A stretch of 64,000 bases of DNA from Hymenobacter polaris (GCF_012927305.1 NZ_JABBGH010000003.1:1054001-1118000), one strand, 5' to 3'; shown: positions 16,318 to 25,107, counted from the stretch's first letter. Numbers and translations are program-made. The notes: generated from the sequence alone by a model not told the origin.

Positions 16318-18708
16318 CTACACGCCGTACTTATAAGCGTTGGCCTTGTGGCGGTACTCGTAGGTATTGGCAAACTGCACGTCGTTGATGACCATGTAGA
16401 GCTGCTCCATCTTATGGTCGCGGTGCATCTCGTTTATCTGGCTCACCAGCGTGCGGTCGGTGTAGTTCTGGCGTACCACGTAAATCTTGGCGTCCAGGTG
16501 CTGAATCAGCACCAAGAACTCTGACACGTAGCCCAGCGGCGGAATATCCACCAGTACGTAGTCGTACTCCTCGCGCAGATGCGTCAGCAGCTCACCCAGC
16601 AGGGGGCTTTCGAGCAGGCGGGTGGGGTTTTGGGGCAGCGGGCCGCAGCATAGCACGTCGAGGCCGCCGATGCTGGTGGCGTGGCGGGCTTCCTCCAGGG
16701 TGCTATCGCCGGCCAGGTAGGTGCTCAGGCCGTGCGGCGCGCGGGTGTCGATGTTGAAGTAGCCGGCCAGGGTGGGGCGGCGCATGTCGCACTCCAGCAC
16801 CATCACGCGCCGGCCGCTCTGGGTCAGCTCGGCCGCCAGATTCACCGTGCAGAAGCTCTTGCCCTCGCCGGGCACTGACGATGTGACGCCGATAACGCGC
16901 TTGTCGAGGCCCGCGGCCAGGTATTGCATGTTTACCCGTACCGCGCGGAAGGCCTCGGCGATGGGGCTGCGCGGGTCGTGCAGCATAGTTTGCTTGTCGG
17001 CCGTGCTGCCATGCGGAATCACCCCTAGGAGCGGAATCTTGGTGAGGCGCGCCAGGTCTTCCTTGCTTTGCACCCGGCGGTTCACTTTGTCCTGCATCAG
17101 CACCAGGCCCGCCGGCAGCAGCAGCCCGGCCAGCAGCGCCACCAGGCCCACCAGCAGCGGCTTGGGGGCGGCGGCCCCTAGGCCCTGCTGCTTGGCGGGG
17201 TCCACCACTTTCTTGTCGGTACTGTTGGTAGCCAGCGCAATAGCCGCTTCGTTGCGCTTCTCTACCAAGAAATTGTAGTTCTTGTCGTTGAAGGAGCTGG
17301 TGGTCGTCAGGTTGTTCAGCTGCCGGTCGTTTTCCGGCATCTGGCTGAGCTGCTCGCGCACGGCGCCCAGCTGCTGCTCGGTCGCGCTCAAGGCGTTCGA
17401 CGACGAGTTGACCAATCCCGTCAGGGTTTGGATGAGCGATTCCTTGGTGGCGTTAATCTTCTCGTCTAGCACCACTACCAGCGGGTTTATCTCGCTGGCG
17501 CTCACAATGAGTGAAGCGCGCTGGTTGTTCAGGTCCGACAGCTGCTGAATGAGTCCCGTAGTGGCAGGGTCGTCAATGCCGGCGCTGCTGATGGCCGATA
17601 GCTGTCCCGCCCCGCGGTGCGTTTTCAAGTAGTTCAGCAAGCTTTGGTACTGGCGACGGCTACTGGCTAGCTGGGCGCGGCTGGCGCTCAACTGGCTCTG
17701 CTGCTGAATACCTATCCCCGACTGGGCGCCTACATCTACCACTCCGCGCGAAGTGCGGAACTGTGTTAGGTTGCGCGAAGAAGAGTTCTTGCTGGCGGCC
17801 AGCTTGTTAATCTCGTTGTCGAGGAAAGCGACCGTCTTGCTGCCCACTTGGTTTTTCTGGTTGAGGTCGTCCTGCACGTAGGTCGCCATCAGCGTATTCA
17901 GAAACTGCGTTTCCTTGGCCGGCACCGAGCCGCGGGTGCTCAGCTCCAAAATGCGCGACTCGTGGTCGGTAGGCTTCACCTTGAGGCTGTTCTGGTACTC
18001 GCCCACCAGGCTGGTCAAGTCGTTGAGCTTGAAGAAGAACTTGGCACCCTGGTCGCCGCCCAGCTGGTCGGGCTCGGGGCGCACTACCACCGTCAGCAGG
18101 TTGCTGCGCAGCGTATCGCCGGCCGCAATGGTTTTGTCGAAGCTCACGTCCTGCACCTCACGCACCAACTCACCGGTGGCCAGCTGGCGCAGTTCGCCGC
18201 GCTTGGCCTGGGCGTGCAGCCGAAACTTATTGCCGGGCAGCGGCTCCACGTAAATGGGCACCCCCGTCAGCTGGGGCCGGCCGGGCACAGCCGTTACCCA
18301 AAAGGGCATGTCGCCGGTGGCCCGCTCACGCACTTGCAGCGGCCGCACCCAGTTCAGCCACGAGCCGGGCTCCACGTAGTAGCTCACCGTGAAGGGCAGC
18401 TGCGCCAGGGTACGTCGCAGCATGTCAGACGACGTAAGCAGGCCTACCTCATCCTCTAACTTCAAGCCTTTGGGCTTACTATCAAGTAGTTGCAGTAGTT
18501 CCTGGGCCTGCTTCGAGCCCGTCGACTGGTCGCCGATAAGCAGCGTCGACTTGAAGTCGTACACTGGCGACTTTACTTGCAGGTATATCCAGCCTAGGGC
18601 CAGACTCGCCACCAATGCCACTGCGAAGACTCGCCAGCGCCGGCGGAAATTAAAAAAAATCTCGTGCAAGTCTACTTCTGCCGAGAAGGCATTTGAACGT
18701 GTTTCCAT
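16318..18708 (-). CDS. Polysaccharide chain-length regulator and tyrosine autokinase (Wzc/BY-kinase)
   Basis: A 796-residue protein with an N-terminal Wzz-type periplasmic region between two membrane segments (FAVALVASLALGWIYLQ near residue 35, and LLVGLVALLAGLLLPAGLVL near 525). A C-terminal cytoplasmic bacterial tyrosine kinase domain follows. Walker A is VPGEGKS (about 612-618), Walker A' is VLECDMRRP (about 636-644) and Walker B is VLVDIPP (about 718). The last 15 residues hold a tyrosine cluster, YEYRHKANAYKY, the usual autophosphorylation site. Phosphorylation cycling in such proteins controls chain length and export with Wza. The export gene lies 48 bases upstream in the same operon. 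Confidence 0.93.
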   Translation of the reverse strand: METRSNAFSAEVDLHEIFFNFRRRWRVFAVALVASLALGWIYLQVKSPVYDFKSTLLIGDQSTGSKQAQELLQLLDSKPKGLKLEDEVGLLTSSDMLRRTLAQLPFTVSYYVEPGSWLNWVRPLQVRERATGDMPFWVTAVPGRPQLTGVPIYVEPLPGNKFRLHAQAKRGELRQLATGELVREVQDVSFDKTIAAGDTLRSNLLTVVVRPEPDQLGGDQGAKFFFKLNDLTSLVGEYQNSLKVKPTDHESRILELSTRGSVPAKETQFLNTLMATYVQDDLNQKNQVGSKTVAFLDNEINKLAASKNSSSRNLTQFRTSRGVVDVGAQSGIGIQQQSQLSASRAQLASSRRQYQSLLNYLKTHRGAGQLSAISSAGIDDPATTGLIQQLSDLNNQRASLIVSASEINPLVVVLDEKINATKESLIQTLTGLVNSSSNALSATEQQLGAVREQLSQMPENDRQLNNLTTTSSFNDKNYNFLVEKRNEAAIALATNSTDKKVVDPAKQQGLGAAAPKPLLVGLVALLAGLLLPAGLVLMQDKVNRRVQSKEDLARLTKIPLLGVIPHGSTADKQTMLHDPRSPIAEAFRAVRVNMQYLAAGLDKRVIGVTSSVPGEGKSFCTVNLAAELTQSGRRVMVLECDMRRPTLAGYFNIDTRAPHGLSTYLAGDSTLEEARHATSIGGLDVLCCGPLPQNPTRLLESPLLGELLTHLREEYDYVLVDIPPLGYVSEFLVLIQHLDAKIYVVRQNYTDRTLVSQINEMHRDHKMEQLYMVINDVQFANTYEYRHKANAYKYGV

Positions 18709-18756
18709 AGTATCAATAGGAAGAAAGAGCGCGGCAAGCCTTGGATGGAGGCCTGC

Positions 18757-19539
18757 TTATCGATAACGAATATAGCTCAACAGCAAAACGATTGCTGAGA
18801 TACCGGCAAAAACTATTCCCAAATTATTGGCATTGCCCCGAGCCGCGCGTGCTTTCAGTGGTTCCACGTACAGGGCATCGTTGGGCTGCAGGTAATAATA
18901 AGGCGATTGCAGCAGATTGGGGTCGGTTAGATTCAGAATTACGACTTCCGAGCCCTTATCGGTTTGTCGAATCAGCTTTACATTTTCGCGGTTTCCAAAT
19001 TCATTAAGGTCGCCCGCCAGGCCTAGGCCCTCTAGTATCGTGGCCTGGGTGTTGTAAATAAAGTAGCGGCCGGGCTGCCGCACTTCGCCTAGCACCGTCA
19101 CCTTAAAGCTCAGCAGCTTCACCAGCACGTTGGCATCGCGCACGTAGGCGCTCACCTTCTGCTGCACCAGCGCTTGGGCCTGGTCGAGCGACAGCCCCAC
19201 CACTTTTATTTTGCCCACGGTAGGCAGCGTAATGGAGCCCGTATCGTCGAGGGGGTAGCCCGTGAGGTAAAGCACGCTCGGGTCGCCGGTGGTGACGGTT
19301 TGCGGGCCCGGCACGTTGAAAATATCGCTCAGCACGGGCTGCACGCTCTGCACCCGAATGTTGAGCACGTCGCCGTTGTGCAGCAAGTAGAGGGGGCGGG
19401 CGTTGGTAACTTCCGTGGGCTTAGCCGTCGAAAAATTGCCGCCCTGCAAGTACGAAAGCTTGCGCTGCGACACGCAACTGCCTAGCCCAATCAACACTAA
19501 ACTCAGCAGTAGTAAGGATGCGCGGAAACGTAAACTCAT
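18757..19539 (-). CDS. Polysaccharide export lipoprotein (Wza family)
   Basis: A 260-residue protein starting at ATG 19539; an in-frame TTG at 19551 adds only four residues. The lipobox LGSC follows a hydrophobic signal, so it should be lipid-anchored. The poly-export domain (NGDVLNIRVQSV) and a SLBB-like domain (KVTVLGEVRQPGRYFI) follow. A C-terminal membrane segment, LGIVFAGISAIVLLLSYI, matches the short Bacteroidota form of the outer-membrane exporter. It is the first gene of the long minus-strand exopolysaccharide operon, so the promoter should lie in 19540-19925. It partners the Wzc-type kinase encoded next. Confidence 0.9.
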   Translation of the reverse strand: MSLRFRASLLLLSLVLIGLGSCVSQRKLSYLQGGNFSTAKPTEVTNARPLYLLHNGDVLNIRVQSVQPVLSDIFNVPGPQTVTTGDPSVLYLTGYPLDDTGSITLPTVGKIKVVGLSLDQAQALVQQKVSAYVRDANVLVKLLSFKVTVLGEVRQPGRYFIYNTQATILEGLGLAGDLNEFGNRENVKLIRQTDKGSEVVILNLTDPNLLQSPYYYLQPNDALYVEPLKARAARGNANNLGIVFAGISAIVLLLSYIRYR

Positions 19540-19925
19540 CGAAGAAAGCAAAAAAAGGTGATAAACAGAGCGCGTGGATGACGACCTTACGCTAAGCTAA
19601 GTTAGCCAGTAAGAGCGTTTTAGTCAGCAAATTGGCTGCCCGGCGTAGGCGGGTGGCCAAGCCAGCCGTAAAGCTTGCGCCGCAGGGGCCGACTGCCAAC
19701 CAGATAAGTTGGGGCCTCCTACGGATGGGGTGGGGGCGAGGTTCGTCAAAATTACGGCCAAGGCGCCGTAGTATAACCTCGGCAGCACTAACCCCGGCTA
19801 CCCGGCTCGCGTACAGCACAGGTCGGTGCCAAGGCTGCCGCAGCCCGCGCATCGCTAAGTGGGCTGGTCGCTAATAGTGAAATAATCAGTAAGTTGTCCT
19901 TTGTTTTCTGCCTTTTGGCTGCCTC
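19540..19925. other. Divergent intergenic region upstream of the exopolysaccharide operon
   Basis: About 385 bases between the Wza gene (minus) and a lipoprotein gene (plus). It holds a motif shared with the promoter region of the second flippase (19616-19633). On the minus strand TTTG followed 23 bases later by TAACTTAG is a weak promoter candidate. No credible small gene was seen; the open frame at 19592-19852 lacks protein-like features. Confidence 0.4.
19616..19633 (-). promoter_or_regulatory. Candidate shared upstream element, copy 1
   Basis: The plus strand reads CGTTTTAGTCAGCAAATT. A closely similar string, CGCTTTTAGTCAGTGAATT, lies at 24389-24407. Both are roughly 80-105 bases upstream of the first gene of a minus-strand polysaccharide operon. 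An operator or promoter role is inference. Confidence 0.3.
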
Positions 19926-20459
19926 ATGAAAAATTTTCTCCCCCTAGGGCTGCTCGTGCTGGCCGCTGGCTGCAACCCGTCGGCGCCTACTACCTCGGCG
20001 CCTGCCGCACCAGTTGCCCCTGCCACCCCCGAGCAGAAAGCCGTTGTGAGCTACGTGCAAGCCCACACCGCAGCCTTTCCCGATTACCAGCCCCTAGGCT
20101 GGGGGAGGCCGGTGGTGTATACCAAGGCGCGCGAGGCCGCCATTAAAGGGGTGCTGGCCATGAAGGTATTTGACGATGCGCTGGTGCCTCGCAACCAGGC
20201 CCTGGCCAATTACAAAGGGGCCCTGGCCCGCCACGCCCCCCCCGCCGAAGTGGCCGTTGCCCTGGCGCGCTACGGCAAAGCCAATAAATACAACGATTCG
20301 CTGCTGGTAATTGCCAACCGCTACTCGGGCGTGCGGGACTCAACCCGGCTTGGTACCGAGCTGGCGCACGTGTACCGCATCAAGAACAAGACCGGCGCGC
20401 TGGTAACTGATAGCGCCACCTTCGTGGTGTACAAAGGCGGCAAGGTAGAACAGCTGTAG
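19926..20459 (+). CDS. Putative lipoprotein of unknown function
   Basis: A 177-residue protein with a lipoprotein signal (lipobox LAAGC, cysteine near residue 16) and a Pro/Ala/Thr-rich linker. A compact alpha/beta domain of about 140 residues follows, with several conserved-looking aromatic and charged positions (YQPLGWGRP, HVYRIKNKTG, ATFVVYKGGKVEQL). I do not recognise the family. It is divergent from the exopolysaccharide operon. A strong hairpin terminator lies about 150 bases downstream. Confidence 0.75.
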   Translation: MKNFLPLGLLVLAAGCNPSAPTTSAPAAPVAPATPEQKAVVSYVQAHTAAFPDYQPLGWGRPVVYTKAREAAIKGVLAMKVFDDALVPRNQALANYKGALARHAPPAEVAVALARYGKANKYNDSLLVIANRYSGVRDSTRLGTELAHVYRIKNKTGALVTDSATFVVYKGGKVEQL

Positions 20460-20605
20460 CCCCTAGGGCACAAGCCGGCCAACAGGCTGGGGCTGCCACT
20501 AGAAACAACGTATTTTTAATTGCATTCTACGCGGGTCGTTGCCGCGCCAGTGCCGCTTGGGCCTGCTGGCGGCGGCACCTGTTTTTGGGGCTTTTGTAAA
20601 ATTTG

Positions 20606-20635
20606 AAGTCAGCAATCTGTTTTGCTGACTTTTTA
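20606..20635 (+). terminator. Rho-independent terminator
   Basis: A perfect 10-bp stem (AAGTCAGCAA with TTGCTGACTT) with a 6-base loop is followed by a run of T. It lies 147 bases after the lipoprotein stop and 70 bases before the next start. A second GC-rich stem (GTGCCGC/GCGGCAC) sits in the preceding 60 bases. Confidence 0.75.
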
Positions 20636-20704
20636 CGTAAACAATTGTTAGTCAACATACTCTTGCCCGCTCACTTTTTAGTCTCTCCTCACACCTAGTT
20701 AGCT

Positions 20705-21895
20705 ATGACTACCCTCGCCGAAATGCCCGCCCAGATTCAGCAAACCATGGAGGCGCGCGGCCTGCTCCAAACCCAGGCGCTGGGCGACGAGCAGCCGGCG
20801 GCCGTGCAGCACGCCCTGCCCCGCGTGAGCGAGCTGGTAATGACCAGCCTGGCCGAGCTGGCCAGCCAGCCCGAAGGCCGCGACCAAGTGTGGAAGCTGG
20901 CCCAGGAAGCCGCCGCGGCGCCGGCCAGCAGCCCGGTAGGGGCGGGCCTGGTAAAAGAGGTGCTGGTTGACCGTTTTCACGGCACGGTGCATGCCATTGC
21001 GACGGCCGCTGGCGTGCGGGCCACTACGGTAGCCAAGCTGCTCGACGTGGCCACGGGCGCCGCCCTAGGCCTGCTGGGAGGGCTGGTAGCCGAGCATAAC
21101 TGGAGCGCGCCACAGCTGGCGCATTGGCTGCGGCCGCACCAGGCCGAGCCCGTGCTGGCTCCCCTGGCGGGTGGGGTGGCCCCCCTGGCGGCCGTGGGCG
21201 CCGGGCCCGAGCCGTCGTGGTTTGCCAGCCGCTCCAATTGGCTGCTCATGGCCGTTAGCGTGGTGGCCGTAGCCGAGCTGGGGTACATTATTGGCACGCG
21301 CTCGGCTGATGCCGATGTTGCGGCCCCAGCGGCTACCAGCGCAGCGGCGGGCAGCAACCGCCAATACACGGCCATTCCGGTGGCTAACCTGGCAACCAAG
21401 CCGGTGGCTTCGGCTACTACGGTGCCGGTCCCGGTCGTGCTCAAGCTCAAGGACGGCGTGCGGCAGGTAATCGGGGCTACTTCGACGGAAAGCAAGCTCT
21501 ACCAGTTTCTGGTTGACCCCAGTAAGGGCGTGGACCCCACCGACCCCACCAAGGACTGGATTGGCTTCGACCGTATTTACTTCGACAGCAATAAGGCGAC
21601 CCTGACCAACGAGTCACTGTGGCAACTCTCGAACGTGGCCAGTATTCTGAAGCGGTTTCCCGACGCCAAGATTAAGATTGGCGGCTACACCGACAATACC
21701 GGCCAGCCCCTCAGTAACTTGCGGCTGAGCAAGGACCGCGCCCAGGCCGCCCTCGACGCGCTGGTGAGCCTAGGGGTGCCTACCAGTCGCCTCACCGCCG
21801 TAGGCTACGGCGTGCTGGATAATATCGCTAGCAACGACACCGAAGAAGGCCGCGCCGTGAACAGGCGCGTGAGCATGCAAGTGGTGCAGAAGTAG
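20705..21895 (+). CDS. DUF937-like / OmpA fusion envelope protein
   Basis: A 396-residue protein in three parts. Residues 1-150 are helical and resemble DUF937, with segments such as LPRVSELVMTSLAELA and GAALGLLGGLVAEHNW. One membrane segment follows near residue 180 (WLLMAVSVVAVAELGYII). A linker leads to a C-terminal OmpA-like peptidoglycan-binding domain, with IYFDSNKATLT, GYTDNTG and NRRVSMQV. There is no N-terminal signal peptide, so the helical domain should be cytoplasmic and the OmpA domain periplasmic, bridging cell interior and wall. The DUF937 assignment is moderate; the OmpA domain is certain. A hairpin after the stop separates it from the convergent glycosyltransferase. Confidence 0.82.
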   Translation: MTTLAEMPAQIQQTMEARGLLQTQALGDEQPAAVQHALPRVSELVMTSLAELASQPEGRDQVWKLAQEAAAAPASSPVGAGLVKEVLVDRFHGTVHAIATAAGVRATTVAKLLDVATGAALGLLGGLVAEHNWSAPQLAHWLRPHQAEPVLAPLAGGVAPLAAVGAGPEPSWFASRSNWLLMAVSVVAVAELGYIIGTRSADADVAAPAATSAAAGSNRQYTAIPVANLATKPVASATTVPVPVVLKLKDGVRQVIGATSTESKLYQFLVDPSKGVDPTDPTKDWIGFDRIYFDSNKATLTNESLWQLSNVASILKRFPDAKIKIGGYTDNTGQPLSNLRLSKDRAQAALDALVSLGVPTSRLTAVGYGVLDNIASNDTEEGRAVNRRVSMQVVQK

Positions 21896-21919
21896 CCGGC
21901 TGGCTACCCGGCGCCCATA

Positions 21920-21964
21920 CGCACAACCGGGCCGGCCTGCATCAGCAGGCCGGCCCGTTGTGCG
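21920..21964. terminator. Bidirectional hairpin terminator
   Basis: Arms of about 20 bases (21920-21940 and 21945-21964, with one bulged base) form a very GC-rich stem around a 4-base loop. It lies between converging genes ending at 21895 and 21984. It lacks a long T-run but is well placed to stop transcripts from both sides. Confidence 0.6.
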
Positions 21965-21983
21965 TAGATAGGCAGCGTTCCTC

Positions 21984-22892
21984 TTAGCCATTGCGCCACT
22001 TGTAGAAGCGGAGCGTCTGGATAGTTTCGGGCCGCTTGCGGAAATTGTTGGTCAGGCCATCCAGCATGGCTTCGCTGTAGAGGAGCGTATTGTAGAGGCG
22101 GTTGGCGCGCTTGGCTAGGGCTTGCTGTAAGGTGGCTTTGGCGGCCCAGGCGGCGAAAACGAAGCGGCCCACCGTGTTGCCAAACTGGTTTTGCAGCACC
22201 CGGCGCTGGTTGCGCACGGCGTAGTACTGCTTCCAGGCGCCGGGCCACGGAATGCCGTTGCGGTCGAAGGCCGCCGGGTGGTAGAAAACGCTGCTCGGCA
22301 CCGTCACCACCGGAAAGCCCATCTTCTGAGCGCGGGTCATGTACTCCACCTCATCGCCCCAGATAAACAGCGCTTTGTCGGGGATGCCAATAGCCTTGAC
22401 CACCTCCGAGTGAATGAGCGTACCGTTGAAGAAGGAAGCCACGTCGTACACCAGCTCCACGTCGGTCATATCGCTCACCAGGCGGTAGGTTTTGTGGGGG
22501 CGCTGCACGAAGAAAGCCAGTTCCTCGTGGTTGCTGGCGCTTACCGACATCGAGTTTTTGATGCACGGCCCGAGGTGGGGCGCGGCCAGCAGCTGGGCCA
22601 GGGCGTCGGGAGCGGCCAGGCAGTCGTCGTCCATGCACCACAGCCAGGTGTGGCCGCCCCGGTAGGCGGTATCGATGCCCGTAGCGAAGCCGCCCGCCCC
22701 CCCTAGGTTGGGCTGGTTGGTTACTTGCAAGTCGGTTTGGGTGGCCAGCCACTCGGTGGTGCCATCGGTGCTCCCGTTGTTGATGACGTAGAAAGCATCG
22801 AGCGGGCGGCTCTGCTGGCGCAGGCTATCAAGGCATTTCTGAAGGTCGGCCAGGCGGTTAAACGTAACCACGACGGCGGCAATAGTTTCCAT
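21984..22892 (-). CDS. Glycosyltransferase family 2 protein (galactofuranosyl/rhamnosyl-transferase-like)
   Basis: A 302-residue GT-A enzyme. VVVTFNRLADLQKCLDSL and YVINNGSTDGT form the donor site, and WCMDDDCLA carries the acidic metal-binding motif. NLGGAGGFATGI is typical of the subgroup that includes galactofuranosyltransferases. It lies 28 bases downstream of the second flippase gene, with which it probably forms a two-gene operon. It may add a terminal or branching sugar to the polymer, or belong to a second glycan. Confidence 0.86.
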   Translation of the reverse strand: METIAAVVVTFNRLADLQKCLDSLRQQSRPLDAFYVINNGSTDGTTEWLATQTDLQVTNQPNLGGAGGFATGIDTAYRGGHTWLWCMDDDCLAAPDALAQLLAAPHLGPCIKNSMSVSASNHEELAFFVQRPHKTYRLVSDMTDVELVYDVASFFNGTLIHSEVVKAIGIPDKALFIWGDEVEYMTRAQKMGFPVVTVPSSVFYHPAAFDRNGIPWPGAWKQYYAVRNQRRVLQNQFGNTVGRFVFAAWAAKATLQQALAKRANRLYNTLLYSEAMLDGLTNNFRKRPETIQTLRFYKWRNG

Positions 22893-22920
22893 AATAAGCA
22901 GGTTGGATAGGTTGGATAAG

Positions 22921-24285
22921 CTAAGCTGAACGTTTGGTCAGGGCCAGCCAGCGCGACTTGGTGAAGTCCACGGTTTCGCGCAAGTGCGAGAGTTTGATAA
23001 CTTCGATGCCTTTCCAGCGCAGGTAGCCATACATGGCACCCGTGATGTACAATTCGGTGATAACCAGCGCGTAGGCGGCCCCTACGTGGGCAAAGCGCCG
23101 GATGAGCAGCCAGTTGAGGGCGAGCCCTACCACCGAGCCCACGGCCGTGACCAGGAAAAAGGCCCGGTCCATGCGCAGGTTAAGCATAGTGTGCAGCCCT
23201 AGCAGGTTGCTGAGGCCGATAACCAGCGGCAGCACCGCCACCACGCGCAGAATAGTGCCGGCCTCCTGAAACTTGGCCCCGTAAAGCAGCGTGAGCACAA
23301 ACGGCCCCACCAGCCACAGCCCTAGCGCCACCAGCACCAGCAGCCCTACCAGTGGGAAAAAGGTGTTGCGCACCATGCGCAGCCCCTCCTCACGGCCTTG
23401 CCCAAAAGCCTGCGCTACCACCGGAAAAAACGCCTGGTTGAGTGCTAATCCAATAAACGACTCGGCCATGCCCTCGAGCCGGGTGCCGGCCGCGTAGATG
23501 CCCACGTTATAGGGCACGCTCATCAGCCCCAGGATGAAGATGTTGGAGCTGGCGTAAATGGTAATCGTGACCGAAGAGAAGAACAGCGTGCGGTCTTCCC
23601 GAAACCGATTGGCCAACTCGGCCCGCGTGGGCCAGCGCAGCTTGATGTGGAAGCGCCGCAGCGCTACGTACAGCGCCCCCACGCTCACCAAAATCTGCGA
23701 CACGCTGATGGCCAGGTTTTGGTAGAAATAGTCGCTAGCCTGCCGGATGAGCAGCAGCACCGACAGCGAGAAAATGAGCTTCACCGCCAGGTTGAACAGC
23801 GCCACCCGCCCTAGGTCCTCCATAGCCTGGTAGAGCCAGAAAGGCGACAGCACCGTGCCGATGCACACTAGGTAGGTGCACACGTGCAGCAGCAGGTGCT
23901 GCTTGAACTCGGGATTGGAAAGCGACACTACCGCGAAAATGACGGTAGATAGCACCCAGAGCAGTGCTTTGCCGGCCAGCACCTGGCTCACGATGCGGTT
24001 GGTGGCGTCCTGGTCGCTGCGGTTGGCCGCAATGGCGCGCACGGCCGCCATGTCGAAACCGTAGTTGATGAGCAGGCTGAAATACGTGACGTAGGCCTGC
24101 GAAAAGTTGAGCAGCCCCAGCTTTTCGGGGCCAATGATGCGCACCACGTAGGGCACGGTAAGCAGCGGCAGCAGAAAGTTGGCCACCTGCACCCCAAACA
24201 GCGATGCCACGTTTGTGGCAAAGCGCCGCATGCTGGTGCGAGCCACGCCCGCTTCGTTCTTAACAATAGTTACTTCTTCGCTCAC
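22921..24285 (-). CDS. Second polysaccharide flippase (Wzx-like, MOP superfamily)
   Basis: A 454-residue membrane protein starting at GTG 24285. It has about 12 hydrophobic segments, for example SLFGVQVANFLLPLLTVPYVV near the start, which is the usual Wzx opening, and LLSFSQAY-like text (LGLLNFSQAYVTYFS). Unlike the flippase at 14590-16212, it belongs to the RfbX/Wzx branch rather than the WzxC branch, judged from its N-terminus and shorter length. It should move a lipid-linked oligosaccharide across the inner membrane. It is co-transcribed with the downstream GT2 gene. Confidence 0.85.
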   Translation of the reverse strand: MSEEVTIVKNEAGVARTSMRRFATNVASLFGVQVANFLLPLLTVPYVVRIIGPEKLGLLNFSQAYVTYFSLLINYGFDMAAVRAIAANRSDQDATNRIVSQVLAGKALLWVLSTVIFAVVSLSNPEFKQHLLLHVCTYLVCIGTVLSPFWLYQAMEDLGRVALFNLAVKLIFSLSVLLLIRQASDYFYQNLAISVSQILVSVGALYVALRRFHIKLRWPTRAELANRFREDRTLFFSSVTITIYASSNIFILGLMSVPYNVGIYAAGTRLEGMAESFIGLALNQAFFPVVAQAFGQGREEGLRMVRNTFFPLVGLLVLVALGLWLVGPFVLTLLYGAKFQEAGTILRVVAVLPLVIGLSNLLGLHTMLNLRMDRAFFLVTAVGSVVGLALNWLLIRRFAHVGAAYALVITELYITGAMYGYLRWKGIEVIKLSHLRETVDFTKSRWLALTKRSA

Positions 24286-24388
24286 TGGTTGCGGGGGCTA
24301 GGGCAAAAAGGCAGCCAAAAAGCAGACCGAGTAAAAGGACGCTGCTACCACCCTAGCATGGACAGCGCGACTACATACGGAGATAACT

Positions 24389-24407
24389 CGCTTTTAGTCA
24401 GTGAATT
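24389..24407 (-). promoter_or_regulatory. Candidate shared upstream element, copy 2
   Basis: CGCTTTTAGTCAGTGAATT on the plus strand, about 105 bases upstream of the flippase start. It matches the 19616-19633 element at most positions. Confidence 0.3.
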
Positions 24408-24677
24408 CTTCATGAAAACTTTTGCCGGGTTGCATTAATCCGCGAAACGCACCAATTAGCAGCGCGTCCTTTTCTGAGCCCTAGCTACCGCCAATGTACC
24501 GCCTGCTAGCATCTTAGCAACACGGGAGCGGGCCAGCGCCGGCTCCTTGCCAAAATGCATAAAAAACTTGGCCCATTGCTGAAAATAACTGCGGTAGGCT
24601 GATTTAACGGCCCTGCCCCTACCAGCCAGCGGCCCTAGGGCCTGCCCACCCGGCCAAGCCGCGTGGGCCCTGGGCGC

Positions 24678-24685
24678 CACCTTTG
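24678..24685 (+). promoter_or_regulatory. Candidate -7 box, near-leaderless
   Basis: CACCTTTG matches 7 of 8 positions of TAnnTTTG and ends 5 bases before ATG 24691. If used, the transcript would have almost no leader. No -33 TTG was seen. Confidence 0.35.
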
Positions 24686-24690
24686 CAGCC

Positions 24691-25107
24691 ATGAACTACT
24701 GGCTGGTTAAATCTGAACCCGAAGCTTACGCGTGGGCCGACTTGGTGCGCGACGCCGAAACCGACTGGACGGGCGTACGCAACTATCAGGCCCGCAACAA
24801 CCTGCAAGCCATGCAGCCCGGCGACCTGGTGCTGTTTTACCACAGCGTGAGCGAAAAGGCGGTGGTGGGCGTGGCCGAAGTGACGGCCGCCGCGGCCCCC
24901 GATGCCACCGCCGAGGCGGGCAGCTCTTGGGTGGCTGTGCGCCTGCGCCCCCACGCGCCCCTGCCCCAGGCCGTGCCGCTGGCCGCCCTCAAGGCCGAGC
25001 CCCGGCTGGCCCAGCTGGGGCTGCTGCGCCAGTCGCGCCTGTCAGTAACGCCCGTGAACCCGGCCCACTTCGACTTGGTGCTGGCCCTAGGCAGCCCCGA
25101 TGCCTAA
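24691..25107 (+). CDS. EVE domain-containing protein
   Basis: A 138-residue single-domain protein of the EVE (formerly DUF55) family, related to the PUA fold. The N-terminus NYWLVKSEPEAYAW, then DWTGVRNYQARNNL and GDLVLFYHS, are the family signature, forming an aromatic cage that binds modified bases in nucleic acid. Length is typical. Such proteins are thought to recognise modified cytosines or other altered bases; the target here is unknown. It is monocistronic, with the start only a few bases from a promoter-like box. Confidence 0.92.
   Translation: MNYWLVKSEPEAYAWADLVRDAETDWTGVRNYQARNNLQAMQPGDLVLFYHSVSEKAVVGVAEVTAAAAPDATAEAGSSWVAVRLRPHAPLPQAVPLAALKAEPRLAQLGLLRQSRLSVTPVNPAHFDLVLALGSPDA

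Larger units (their letters stand above)
24286..24690. other. Divergent intergenic region
   Basis: About 400 bases between the second flippase (minus) and the EVE-domain gene (plus). It contains the second copy of the shared upstream element (24389-24407), one CCCTAGGG palindrome near 24633 and a -7 box for the plus-strand gene. No small gene could be supported. Confidence 0.4.

Noticed and set aside
19592..19852. 86-codon minus-strand open frame upstream of the Wza gene
   Set aside because: Arg/Pro/Leu-rich composition typical of random GC-rich frames; no family features.
24456..24692. Small minus-strand open frame overlapping the EVE gene start
   Set aside because: No protein-like composition, overlaps a well-supported start, and lies in a promoter region.
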